NCBI GenBank assembly: GCA_965224515.1 | Contig: OZ245051.1 | Coordinates: 2,232,001-2,296,000 of the forward strand | Origin: Sedimenticola_A sp040506425 | Lineage (GTDB): Bacteria; Pseudomonadota; Gammaproteobacteria; Chromatiales; Chromatiaceae | Length of the DNA: 64,000 nt | Direction: 5' to 3' | Part shown: piece after piece, positions 42,532 through 51,561 of the stretch | Layout of the letters: every line of letters begins with the position of its first letter | Numbering within the stretch: the first letter of the stretch is position 1 | Position numbers and translations under genes: made by a program | Notes under the pieces: generated by a model | What the model saw: only the letters and a program-made list of their open reading frames with translations | Database searches by the model: none | What the model was told of the DNA's origin: nothing

Positions 42532-44088
42532 ATGGCGATCTACGATTACTTTCTTGATAGTGTTGAACGTTTTGCGGATAAGACAGCAGTAATATTCAAA
42601 GATGAAAAATTAACCTATTCAGAATTGAGAAACCAGGTAACGAGTATGGTGTTACTCATGCAATCTATGGGAATAAGAAAAGGTAGTCATATCGCGCTTG
42701 TCCTTGATAGTTGTCCTTGTTTTACAGTTATTCTACTAGCAGTTTCTTCTTTAGGAGCGGTCCTTGTCCCTGTCAGCACTGGATTGAAATCTGACAGTCT
42801 GCGAAAGGCAGTCCTTTCATCAGATTCTCAATATATTATAGGATTCAATAAAGCTTTAATGAATTTAATTGGTAATGGAGCCGATATTCAAGGAATTACA
42901 CGTGATTGCATGATGGTGCTGGATAAGGAAATAAAAGGGGCGTGGTTTTGGGATTGCAATAATGTCCATGTCTTAAAGAATACGTTCGAATATGGAGGTG
43001 ATGTAGACGAATTAGGTGACTACATTTTGACAATGACATCCGGCTCCACAGGAGAGCCAAAGCCTATTGTTCTGTCACAAAAGACAAAAATAGATCGAGC
43101 ATTAATTGGAGCAAGAGACCTGTATGGATTAGACGATTCTGATGTCATCATATGTGCATCCCCCATGTACCATTCTCTTGGAATGCGCCTTGCACTATTG
43201 CCTATTATGATAGGGGCTACGTCAGTTATTCTCCCAAAATTCAACCCGACCAACTGGTTGAATGCGATTGAAAAGCATAGTGTAACGTTCACAATATCTG
43301 TTTCAACTCACCTTGAGCCGATCCTAAGTAAACTGGACTCACATAATTACGATATCGGATCTCTAAGAAAGATAGTCTCGTCATCAGCGCGGCTAGATAA
43401 CTCGATCAAGGAAAAGTGCAAAGCATATTTAAACTGTGATTTTCATGAATGCTATGGGACATCCGAGGTGGGAATTGCTACAAACATTTCATGTGACGAC
43501 CACATAAATTCTGATAAATGTATTGGCAAGGCTGTGGCTGGCGTAGATATTAGAATAGTTGATGCGAATGGAAAGAGACTTCCAAATGGGGATATCGGCG
43601 AGATAGCATGTGCGTCAAACACCGCTTTTAGCTGCTACTACAAGAAAAATATAGAAACAGAAAAATGTCATATTGATGGCTATTTTTTAACAGGAGATCT
43701 TGGATGGCTGGATCATGAAGGGTACCTATATCTGACCGGTAGAAAAAAAGATATTATCATCGTGGGTGGTTTTAATGTGTATCCTACTGATGTCGAAGAA
43801 GTAATAACAAAATGCAATGGAGTTAAAGGCTGCTCTGTTATAGGTGTTGATGATGAGTATTTTGGAGAAGTTGTTTTAGCTGTTTTGGAGGGGGACCAGA
43901 AGGATATAGACATTCTGAATATCAGGAGAAAGTGTTCAAAATACCTGGCTGAATATCAGCAGCCAATCGCATACGAGGTCGTTGACAAGTTGCCGACAAA
44001 CCAAATAGGGAAAGTGATGAAAAAGGTGCTTAAAGAGAAATTTGAAGGGTATGATGCAACTGCAACACTGCGCGCTCTTATCAAGTGA
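42532..44088 (+). CDS. AMP-forming acyl/amino-acid ligase (ANL superfamily)
   Basis: 518 aa. P-loop T-M-T-S-G-S-T-G-E-P-K-P (~164-175), Y-G-T-S-E (~307), T-G-D-L-G (~390), hinge G-R-K-K-D-I-I-I-V-G-G-F-N-V-Y-P, and catalytic Lys in N-Q-I-G-K-V-M-K-K near the end: all ANL core motifs are present. It adenylates a carboxylic acid and loads it on CoA or a carrier. A free-standing acyl carrier protein lies three genes downstream, the likely acceptor. First gene of a five-gene operon with gaps of 0-20 bp. The substrate is unknown. Confidence 0.9.
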   Translation: MAIYDYFLDSVERFADKTAVIFKDEKLTYSELRNQVTSMVLLMQSMGIRKGSHIALVLDSCPCFTVILLAVSSLGAVLVPVSTGLKSDSLRKAVLSSDSQYIIGFNKALMNLIGNGADIQGITRDCMMVLDKEIKGAWFWDCNNVHVLKNTFEYGGDVDELGDYILTMTSGSTGEPKPIVLSQKTKIDRALIGARDLYGLDDSDVIICASPMYHSLGMRLALLPIMIGATSVILPKFNPTNWLNAIEKHSVTFTISVSTHLEPILSKLDSHNYDIGSLRKIVSSSARLDNSIKEKCKAYLNCDFHECYGTSEVGIATNISCDDHINSDKCIGKAVAGVDIRIVDANGKRLPNGDIGEIACASNTAFSCYYKKNIETEKCHIDGYFLTGDLGWLDHEGYLYLTGRKKDIIIVGGFNVYPTDVEEVITKCNGVKGCSVIGVDDEYFGEVVLAVLEGDQKDIDILNIRRKCSKYLAEYQQPIAYEVVDKLPTNQIGKVMKKVLKEKFEGYDATATLRALIK

Positions 44089-44106
44089 CTTGGATATGCT
44101 GAAATT

Positions 44107-45222
44107 ATGACAGATAAAATAGCAATATATGGTGCTGGGCTAAATGGTAGAGCTTTTCAAGAGGCACTTGAGTCTGAGGGTTTGATCATTGGATGCTTTA
44201 TCGATCAGTTTATAAAAGATCGTGAGATTAATGGAAAACCTGTCTATCGGATTGATGAAATAAGCGATAAAAATATTGTTGTATACGTATCTGTTGCACT
44301 TAATCCTGTGGCACAGGGTGATCGTTCGGATATAGTCAGCCAACTAAATGATTTTGGCTTTAAATCTGTTTATGGTTTTTTGGATTCAATAAGAAAATTT
44401 AAGAAAATACTACCTTTTATTATTAGTAATAAACTTCTCTGGATGAATAGTGAGCCGGACGGTTATGTGGATAACTGTGAACTGGCTAAAGTCAGGAGAT
44501 TACTATGCGACAAAAAAAGCAGGCGCTTACTTGATAAAATCGTATCCTTCAGGAGTAAACCAACGGCTGATAATTATGTTGTTCCTGATAAAGAGACAGA
44601 GTACTTTCCAGCAGATATAGATCTTCTGGCCAGTGTCGATAGACTGAGGTTTATTGATTGTGGGGCATACACAGGCGATACAATAAGATCTGTAATGGAT
44701 TATGCAAATAAAACTGGGAAATCCATCGACTATATCGTGTCATTTGAGCCTGATAAAAAGAACTATACGAAACTTCAGGAAGAACTTGTCAAGCAACATT
44801 CAGGTGCAGATAAAGTTATCATGATAGGTTATCCAGCTGGCGTATGGTCTACTAACAAGACGCTCGAATTTAGCGAAAATGGTACCAGTTCAAGCAGTAT
44901 TATGTTCAGTGATCATGCTGAAGAGCATTCCGGAAAGGTACAGGTGATATCTCTGGATGAAACCCTCTACTCTGCCAGTCCGAACTACATCAAAATGGAT
45001 ATAGAGGGAGCAGAACGAGAGGCATTGTTGGGTGCGAGAAATATGATCAGAGATCAATCACCGGTAATGGCAATATGTGTTTATCATAAGCCACATGATT
45101 TATGGGAACTTCCATTATTGGTGAATAGCATTAATTCTGAATATGACATGTATCTTCGTACGCATTCTCATATGTGTATCAGTACTGTTTTATACTGTGT
45201 TCCACGACAACAGAATAAATAG
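44107..45222 (+). CDS. FkbM-family methyltransferase with N-terminal Rossmann-like domain
   Basis: 371 aa. Residues 1-100 form a small nucleotide-binding-like domain (I-A-I-Y-G-A-G-L-N-G-R-A-F). The C-terminal FkbM domain has F-I-D-C-G-A-Y-T-G-D-T (SAM loop), S-F-E-P-D-K-K-N-Y and I-K-M-D-I-E-G-A-E-R-E-A-L. Probably an O-methyltransferase for a sugar or acyl hydroxyl. Its stop directly abuts the next start (TAG-ATG), so it is co-translated with the oxidoreductase. Confidence 0.87.
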   Translation: MTDKIAIYGAGLNGRAFQEALESEGLIIGCFIDQFIKDREINGKPVYRIDEISDKNIVVYVSVALNPVAQGDRSDIVSQLNDFGFKSVYGFLDSIRKFKKILPFIISNKLLWMNSEPDGYVDNCELAKVRRLLCDKKSRRLLDKIVSFRSKPTADNYVVPDKETEYFPADIDLLASVDRLRFIDCGAYTGDTIRSVMDYANKTGKSIDYIVSFEPDKKNYTKLQEELVKQHSGADKVIMIGYPAGVWSTNKTLEFSENGTSSSSIMFSDHAEEHSGKVQVISLDETLYSASPNYIKMDIEGAEREALLGARNMIRDQSPVMAICVYHKPHDLWELPLLVNSINSEYDMYLRTHSHMCISTVLYCVPRQQNK

Positions 45223-46365
45223 ATGAATAATAATAATCGACGGTATTCTTTGGGGTTTATTGGTGGTGGACTATCATCGGCAGTTGGAAAAACCCATTAT
45301 TCTGCAAGCCAACTTGATGGTAATTGGGAGCTTGTTGCAGGTGTATTCAGCCAGGATCCAGAAATAAATCGTGCGACTGCGCAAGCGTGGCATGTACAGC
45401 AAGATCGTACCTACAGGACCTGGAGTGAGTTGATATCTGAAGAAAGAAACAATCTGGATGCAGTAGTTGTTCTTTTACCCACGCCTGATCATCAGGATGT
45501 GCTTTGCGAATTATTTAAAGCTCAAATTCCCGTGATCTGTGAGAAAGCTTTAGTCTCTTCACTTGATGAGATTAAGGAGTTGTCTGAAGAGTTTAATCCA
45601 GAAAAGAATTTTCTTGCTGTGACCTATAACTATAGCGGTTATCCCATGGTGCGTGAACTGAGGGAAATTATTGGCAGTGGCGAGATAGGTACTATTCAAC
45701 AGATCCATTTTGAGATGCCGCAGGAAGGTTTTGTCAGGCCGCCAGATATTGCAGGAAAACCATCACACCCCCAGAGCTGGAGATTGACGGATCAGCATAT
45801 TCCAACTATCTGTCTTGATCTTGGAGTTCATCTTCATCATTTGGCTCACTTCCTTACTGGCGATGAGCCATCATCCCTTATAGCTGACTTTGAGAACTAT
45901 TCACAGTACTCAAATTTAGTGGATAACGTGAGGATGTGGCTCAGATACAACAGTGGAATGACAGCCTCCTTTTGGATGAGTAAGACCGCAATTGGCCGAC
46001 GAAACGGTCTTAGATTGCGGGTGTTCGGCGACCAGGGTAGCGCAGAGTGGTACCAGCTTGACTCAGAGCAGCTGCTGATATCTTCGATGGATGGTACGCA
46101 ACGAATTATAGACAGAGGTTGTAATACTTATGTGTGTTCTCAGGCAAGATACAATCGGATGAAAGTCGGTCACCCGTCTGGATTTATCGAAGCGTTTGCC
46201 AATATTTACCATGATATTGCTGAGGCGCTGGATGAGTGGAAGGCAAATAAGTATTACAGCAATCCTTACGTTTTTGGCTTAAGGCATGCGCAAAACGGTC
46301 TGCAATTATTCCAGTACGCACGAGATTCATTCGATCATGGTGCCTGGAAATCATTGGATTTATAG
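45223..46365 (+). CDS. Gfo/Idh/MocA-family NAD(P)-dependent sugar oxidoreductase
   Basis: 380 aa. The N-terminal Rossmann fold has L-G-F-I-G-G-G-L-S-S-A-V and V-V-L-L-P-T-P-D-H; the family EKP motif reads C-E-K-A. The C-terminal alpha/beta domain has D-L-G-V-H-L-H-H-L. Members oxidise or reduce a hydroxyl of sugars or sugar nucleotides. In this operon it probably prepares a keto or inverted position on the glycan precursor or the acyl chain. Substrate not deducible. Confidence 0.86.
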   Translation: MNNNNRRYSLGFIGGGLSSAVGKTHYSASQLDGNWELVAGVFSQDPEINRATAQAWHVQQDRTYRTWSELISEERNNLDAVVVLLPTPDHQDVLCELFKAQIPVICEKALVSSLDEIKELSEEFNPEKNFLAVTYNYSGYPMVRELREIIGSGEIGTIQQIHFEMPQEGFVRPPDIAGKPSHPQSWRLTDQHIPTICLDLGVHLHHLAHFLTGDEPSSLIADFENYSQYSNLVDNVRMWLRYNSGMTASFWMSKTAIGRRNGLRLRVFGDQGSAEWYQLDSEQLLISSMDGTQRIIDRGCNTYVCSQARYNRMKVGHPSGFIEAFANIYHDIAEALDEWKANKYYSNPYVFGLRHAQNGLQLFQYARDSFDHGAWKSLDL

Positions 46366-46385
46366 ATCTTAAGAAAACAACCATT

Positions 46386-46634
46386 ATGGACAAATATAAG
46401 CATTACTTGAAATGTTACATATCAGCGAGGAGTGGCCTCGATATGAGCGAGCTTTCAGATGATGTCAATATGTTCGAACAGGACTACGTAGATTCTCTGG
46501 GAATATTCCAACTCTTACTGGGAATAGAAAAAGATTTCGGCATCACACTGCTACCAGAGGATATTATTGGCGATAACATTGCAACGATTAATGGTTTGTC
46601 GAAAATTATATCAAGTAAAGATAGTTTAAAGTAG
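46386..46634 (+). CDS. Free-standing acyl carrier protein
   Basis: 82 aa, acidic four-helix pattern with the phosphopantetheine Ser in Y-V-D-S-L-G-I-F (family D-S-L). Length and charge fit a dedicated ACP or peptidyl carrier protein, not the fatty-acid AcpP, whose usual fab neighbours are absent. With the AMP-ligase upstream and the GNAT-like protein directly downstream (TAG-ATG), it probably holds the activated acid as a thioester for transfer. Confidence 0.88.
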   Translation: MDKYKHYLKCYISARSGLDMSELSDDVNMFEQDYVDSLGIFQLLLGIEKDFGITLLPEDIIGDNIATINGLSKIISSKDSLK

Positions 46635-47657
46635 ATGGGTTATAAAATTACCTTTGCATCATTGACTGATGTTGCTGGTTTTATGCGCTTTATGCATGAT
46701 GTTTGGCGAAGTGATCATATACTTTCGAAGCACAGGGATTTATTGCTATACGATTTCCAGGAAGGTGAGAGGCTGAATATCGCAATTGCAAAAGATGATA
46801 ACGACCGGATAGTAGGCGCCTTTGGATTTATGAAGTATTCTCAAAGTGAGATACCAGATCTATCTGGATCTATATGGAAAGTCTCATCAGATATAAAGGA
46901 GCCAATGCTAGGATTGAAGTTGAGAGAATACGTGATCAAAAATATTCCACACAGATATTTTGCAGCACCAGGAACAAATGTTGAAACAAAGCCGATCTAT
47001 GAAGTCTTGAATATGAATTGGCACCGGCTTGATCATTACTATATCTTAAACAGAAATCTCAATAGTTATAAAATTGCCACAGTAAGCGATTCAGTCAATA
47101 CCAGTATGCATGACGATTTCCTGAACAAGTGGGATATTTCTGTAAAGCTCGCGGGATCTGCAAGTGAATTGAAAGTATTTCCATTTGAAAAATACAGTAA
47201 TATCGCTCCATATAAAGATTATTCATACCTAAAAAAGCGTTTCTTCGAACACCCCATTTACAAATATGATGTGTACCTTGTAAGTGAGAATGATGTCCCA
47301 TTGAATATAGTGGTTTGTAGGACAGCCAGCCATCTAGATGCTTCAGTCTACAGGATGGTGGATTATTACGGCCCAGAATCAACACTGATTAGAATAGTAC
47401 CTCACATATACAATAAAAGTGTTGATTGTAGGTATGAATACCTGGACTTTGTCTGCTCAGGTTTCAATGAGCGCATTATATTCGAATCAGGGTTCAGTAA
47501 ATTGAATATTGAAGAGGAGGATGTAATTATCCCAAATTACTTCGAACCTTTTTTGAAACAGAATAAACCTATATACGCCGTTTCTGATAAGTCTAAAAGT
47601 CTTCAGTTCAGAATGTGCAAGGCCGATGGAGATCAGGATCGGCCCAATATAATCTGA
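46635..47657 (+). CDS. GNAT-like acyltransferase
   Basis: 340 aa. The N-terminal ~110 residues look like a GNAT fold (V-G-A-F-G-F-M-K-Y strand after a helix R-L-N-I-A-I-A). The rest may be a second, diverged GNAT-like lobe, as in tandem aminoacyl/acyl transferases. It begins immediately after the ACP stop, so acyl-ACP is the expected donor. The likely acceptor is an amino group of the flagellar sugar. No transferase residue can be named with certainty. Confidence 0.68.
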   Translation: MGYKITFASLTDVAGFMRFMHDVWRSDHILSKHRDLLLYDFQEGERLNIAIAKDDNDRIVGAFGFMKYSQSEIPDLSGSIWKVSSDIKEPMLGLKLREYVIKNIPHRYFAAPGTNVETKPIYEVLNMNWHRLDHYYILNRNLNSYKIATVSDSVNTSMHDDFLNKWDISVKLAGSASELKVFPFEKYSNIAPYKDYSYLKKRFFEHPIYKYDVYLVSENDVPLNIVVCRTASHLDASVYRMVDYYGPESTLIRIVPHIYNKSVDCRYEYLDFVCSGFNERIIFESGFSKLNIEEEDVIIPNYFEPFLKQNKPIYAVSDKSKSLQFRMCKADGDQDRPNII

Positions 47658-47734
47658 TTTATCGATAAATATTGGAGATTATTTGAATGCTAACTCTTTA
47701 GTGTAACGAAAAGTTATATGTGATAGATGTGTGG

Positions 47735-49390
47735 TTAGCCAACTTTTAACTCGGTCGATTTTGAGGTATTTTCTAACGGGGGAAGTTCTAGCTTATCCGC
47801 ATAACTCTTCCAGAAATCAGATCCGGATATAATCTTTTCATATTTTCCTGCCGCGGAAAGAAAGTTCTCTGTATCATGCAATTGCTGATAGCATCTTGCC
47901 ATAAAATAGAATGCGAACGCATGATCATTACAAGCATTGGACACACTTTTAAAGCGATTTAATGCCTCTTTATATTTTCCATCTCTCATGTCGAGATTAT
48001 TAACAAAATTCAGTAGGAGGTTCATCTCATATGCTTTCCTCTCGATGTATTCAGGAGTGAAATCCTCTGTATTAATGACTGGTCTACGGAAGTCTGATGT
48101 AAAAGGATCTCCCTTGAAGTATCCATTTTCTTTACAGATATCATATAGCTCGCTACCCAGTAGCGGAGTGGCGATTGTTATGTTGTACCAGTTGACCTTT
48201 AGTGATTTTAAATAGTCGATGGAATCCTGGATGTCAGCCTTGGTTTCACCTGGCAGTCCCAGGACAATGAAGCCTACAGTATCAATTCCAAGTAAACGAC
48301 AATTATCTACCACTTTATCTACAATATTCAGCTTAAGTGGCTTGTGCATGATTTTCTGCAAGACTTTTTCACTGCCTGATTCTATGGGTAAATAAATGGA
48401 AGAGAGTCCCGCATTTTTCATGGTGGAAAGCATTTCACGGCTCAAAGAGTGCATTGTGAAACCACCTTGGCAATGGATTTCAAAGCCTTGTTTACCCATA
48501 TACTCAAACAGTTGTTTGGCACGGTCATGATCAGCTGTAAAATTGTCGTCAGAGATTAAAATACGTTTTGCCCCATACTCCTCTTTCAATCGAATCAGGT
48601 CCCGCTTGACTCTGGTGATACTGTGGTAACGCATCGTTCTGCCGTGTGCCTGGTGAGTGGCACAAAAACAGCAATGGTGTGGGCAGCCCCTGGAGGTGTG
48701 AATTGGTAAGGTTGTGGTGTTTTTTGCTCCTCTGAAGTGACTCACAGTGAAATTTATTTGGTATGCGTCAAGATTGGCCAAGGAAAAGTCAAAGAAGGGT
48801 ATTTCGTCCAAATCCTCTATAAATTCCGTGGCTACAGGGAATTTTGAACTTGTTTTATCACGGGTTATCCATGACGGATGAGACATCAACAATGCTTTTT
48901 TATCTTCTGCCTGAAGTAGGGCGAGTAGAGGTTTTTCGCCTTCTCCGAAGCAAGTTGCATCAAAACAGTCCGTTTCTGAATATATATCTTTCGAGAGGGC
49001 GGTAGGTACACCGCCACCCGCTATGATCATGCTTTCAGGGAAGAGGGCTTTAGCAAGTTTGGCAATCTCATTGCTGTTGTTGAAGGCTGAGGAAAAGAGA
49101 ATAGATAACCCAATATAGTCTGGAGAAAAGTCTATGAACTCTTGCTTGTTTAAAACTTCATTATACAGTTCGGCGTACGAATCATACTCAAACTGATCAC
49201 CTCGGCTGAGGAAGGTATTAAAATCCAATAGCCTGACATCTACATTTGAGTGTTTTTTCAAATATGCGCTTATGGATAAGATGCCCTGAGGCAGATACTT
49301 TGAAATAGTATCCTTGTGCTCACCTACTGCTGGATTCATGAATGAATGGTATCCAATATGTGGGGGTACAATGAACAGTATCTTTTCCAT
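47735..49390 (-). CDS. B12-type radical SAM enzyme with TPR-like tail
   Basis: 551 aa. The N-terminal cobalamin-binding-like Rossmann domain (1-165; I-A-G-G-G-V-P-T, F-G-E-G-E-K-P-L) lacks an obvious D-x-H-x-x-G. The radical SAM core has C236-x3-C240-x2-C243 (R-G-C-P-H-H-C-C-F-C), and the C-terminal ~75 residues resemble a TPR pair. Family members do C-methylation or other radical chemistry on sugars, lipids and antibiotics. It converges on the acyl operon (77-bp gap), so it belongs to the block by position only. Substrate unknown. Confidence 0.87.
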   Translation of the reverse strand: MEKILFIVPPHIGYHSFMNPAVGEHKDTISKYLPQGILSISAYLKKHSNVDVRLLDFNTFLSRGDQFEYDSYAELYNEVLNKQEFIDFSPDYIGLSILFSSAFNNSNEIAKLAKALFPESMIIAGGGVPTALSKDIYSETDCFDATCFGEGEKPLLALLQAEDKKALLMSHPSWITRDKTSSKFPVATEFIEDLDEIPFFDFSLANLDAYQINFTVSHFRGAKNTTTLPIHTSRGCPHHCCFCATHQAHGRTMRYHSITRVKRDLIRLKEEYGAKRILISDDNFTADHDRAKQLFEYMGKQGFEIHCQGGFTMHSLSREMLSTMKNAGLSSIYLPIESGSEKVLQKIMHKPLKLNIVDKVVDNCRLLGIDTVGFIVLGLPGETKADIQDSIDYLKSLKVNWYNITIATPLLGSELYDICKENGYFKGDPFTSDFRRPVINTEDFTPEYIERKAYEMNLLLNFVNNLDMRDGKYKEALNRFKSVSNACNDHAFAFYFMARCYQQLHDTENFLSAAGKYEKIISGSDFWKSYADKLELPPLENTSKSTELKVG

Positions 49391-49415
49391 AATGGTTTTC
49401 CCGTCATGGTTTTAT

Positions 49416-49435
49416 GACAGGAAGTATTTCCTGTC
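49416..49435. promoter_or_regulatory. Inverted repeat upstream of the radical SAM gene
   Basis: GACAGGAA-gtat-TTCCTGTC, perfect 8-bp arms, 26 nt upstream of the ATG (minus strand). No T tract in either direction. It could be a regulator operator or a leader hairpin. Confidence 0.4.
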
Positions 49436-49658
49436 GTGTAGATGCGGATTAATTGCCAGATATCATAACTGATATGCAGTGAGGAAGTGAGATGGTAGTG
49501 GGGGTTGTGTATGTCTCAAGAGGTGGGGGTGTCTACACATTACAATCTTCGTCCCTGACTTTGTTGAATTCCCCTCATCCATTGAATCTGATGTTGGTGT
49601 GAGTTTTATTCTCTGTCCCTCCAGCGTGCCTGTCAACCATTGAAGTTATGTGCCAGCT

Positions 49659-50594
49659 TCAGCCAAAGCTTGCTTTTCCGTATCTGAACAGGTTGCAATC
49701 GTATCTGGGTAGAGCGTGAGGTCGGATTGAAACATCAATGTCGTTAACATCACGGGGTTCCACATTAAATGACGCGGCAATATCACTCTTGGCGAGAAGC
49801 TGCTCTGTCGTTTCATTGAACGAGTGGAATCCGCCATAAGGGTGACAAAAAAGACTTGCTTGCTTTCCAGTTATTTCTCTTAGTGTATCCAGCGAACTGT
49901 CAATTTCAAATTGCTGCTGCTTAGTCGATAATTTGCTGAAAACTAAATGATTGGCACCATGTGAACCTATAATCATGCCTTCTCTATCGAGCTGCCTGAT
50001 CTGCTCTGGAGTCATGTAAAAATTTCTGCTTAGATCCGGTTCATCCATGTCGAATGCATTCCGTATCAGATCCCCAAGAAGCTTTTCCCTGTAATTGTAC
50101 GAGATGTAGTAGTTCAGGGTTCTTTTGAACTCTTCCGTTGCGTGGTCGTTATCCTGGCTGCGGTATGTACGTAGCCTGAAATCCTCAACATGGGCATGGG
50201 AAAGCAGGTTCTGGTCTATCTTGCTTGAAAGCAGCTCCATCGCGCAGATTCCCCCAAGTTTTCCGAGAATCATGTGGATTCTGTGTACATCGAGAAATCT
50301 ATGATTGATGTATGGCGAAGTGGATATGAAAAAAATACCCCATAGACCTCTCTCTTTCAGTGCGGGGAGAACGAAATCATAGTGATCTGAAAAACCGTCA
50401 TCGAACGTCAGAATAATACCTTTCCATGCACGCCCGGATGTGAGAGAGGCCAGAAAGTCTTTTTTTGATGGAAAGTGGTAATTGTCAGTCAACCAATCCA
50501 ACTGCAGATTGAAGTTGTCTACACTGAGGTAACGAAAGAAGGGCAGGTCCGGATTTGAGTGTCGGACATAATGATACATTATTGCCTTGCTCAT
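49659..50594 (-). CDS. Polysaccharide-deacetylase (NodB/CE4) family protein
   Basis: 311 aa. Catalytic/metal motifs: L-T-F-D-D-G-F-S-D (Asp pair) and G-S-H-G-A-N-H (two His), so the metal site is intact. C-H-P-Y-G-G fits motif 3. The fold removes N-acyl groups from sugars, and ArnD of this family is a deformylase. Its start overlaps the stop of the formyltransferase gene by 4 bp, so the pair is coupled. It could free an amine for the partner or remove a formyl guard. No signal peptide, so it is cytoplasmic. Confidence 0.85.
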   Translation of the reverse strand: MSKAIMYHYVRHSNPDLPFFRYLSVDNFNLQLDWLTDNYHFPSKKDFLASLTSGRAWKGIILTFDDGFSDHYDFVLPALKERGLWGIFFISTSPYINHRFLDVHRIHMILGKLGGICAMELLSSKIDQNLLSHAHVEDFRLRTYRSQDNDHATEEFKRTLNYYISYNYREKLLGDLIRNAFDMDEPDLSRNFYMTPEQIRQLDREGMIIGSHGANHLVFSKLSTKQQQFEIDSSLDTLREITGKQASLFCHPYGGFHSFNETTEQLLAKSDIAASFNVEPRDVNDIDVSIRPHALPRYDCNLFRYGKASFG

Positions 50595-51451
50595 CTGGAT
50601 AGATTATCTCTAATTGAATTCAGTTCTCTCTGGACATTCGGATTAAGAACCAATGGTGCCCTGCTACAACGATATTCCTTGTTGTTGAGGTATTCTGAGA
50701 TCATCCCATTGTGGAAGTTGTCTCGCATTTTGATAACTGCGCCTGCACTGTAATCCCTGTTCTGATAGTAGCGATCAGTATCTGATTTCAGTGGTTGATC
50801 TAGTTTTGTAAGCTGATCAAATACACGGATGACTGCTCCGCACTCTAGCGCGATTTGTGAAATTAGGCGGTTAGATATCTGGTGTGGCCCGTCCCCCGGG
50901 AACACCCTTGCCCTCATCTGGTGAATAATCTCGCCTGTATCAATACCTGCGTCAAGGTGCATGAAGGTTGCACCGACATATTCAGGGGTGCCGTTGACCA
51001 GTGGCCAGAAATTGGTGCCTGCTCCGCGGTAGTAGGGTGACAGTCCCAGGTGGACGTTTAAAAACCGCCCGCTGTAGGCCGTGAGTAAAGGGTCTTTGAT
51101 GATGGAGCAACCATAGGCAACCAGGAGGTCAGGTTGAATGTCCTCTATGATCGCTGCCGCGACCTGCGGATCATTTATGGCATTTTTCGGCACCACGACT
51201 GGATTGCTTCGGTTAGGTGCGAGTTGGCAGAAGGTGGCGAAGAAATCCTCTTCAACCCTCTCTCTCTCGTTCAGATGTTCCAGCTCCTCCTTCACTCCAG
51301 GTGCATTTCTGTCAGTGACAATCTGGCGAATGCTCTTCTCGGCTTTTTCGCAGTAGCTGGCCTCTACGGAAATGCCGGGTATGAGTGCCAGGGCCTTGCG
51401 CATGAACTGATGTCGTAACTCATTCCCTGTGAGTATGGCAATCCTCTTCAT
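50591..51451 (-). CDS. Sugar N-formyltransferase-like protein
   Basis: 286 aa. The formyl_trans_N fold has D-L-L-V-A-Y-G-C-S-I-I, N-V-H-L-G-L-S-P-Y-Y-R-G (catalytic Asn and His) and D-A-G-I-D-T-G (catalytic Asp): the N-H-D triad of 10-formyl-THF transferases is complete. It is shorter than, and lacks the C-terminal domain of, Met-tRNA formyltransferase, and the context is surface-sugar genes. It probably formylates an amino sugar. It is first in an operon with the deacetylase. Confidence 0.85.
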   Translation of the reverse strand: MKRIAILTGNELRHQFMRKALALIPGISVEASYCEKAEKSIRQIVTDRNAPGVKEELEHLNERERVEEDFFATFCQLAPNRSNPVVVPKNAINDPQVAAAIIEDIQPDLLVAYGCSIIKDPLLTAYSGRFLNVHLGLSPYYRGAGTNFWPLVNGTPEYVGATFMHLDAGIDTGEIIHQMRARVFPGDGPHQISNRLISQIALECGAVIRVFDQLTKLDQPLKSDTDRYYQNRDYSAGAVIKMRDNFHNGMISEYLNNKEYRCSRAPLVLNPNVQRELNSIRDNLSR

Positions 51452-51561
51452 GGTTTATCGCTCCGGGTTACCTGGGAATGGCTGGCGCAGGGCCTGTTTG
51501 GGTTGCTAATACCGCTGACTGGATATCACAGGAAGCCGGGTTGCAGGAGTGGCTTGAGCTC

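Noticed and set aside
49646..49837. 63-codon minus-strand ORF at the end of the deacetylase gene
   Set aside because: Out-of-frame shadow of the deacetylase C-terminus.
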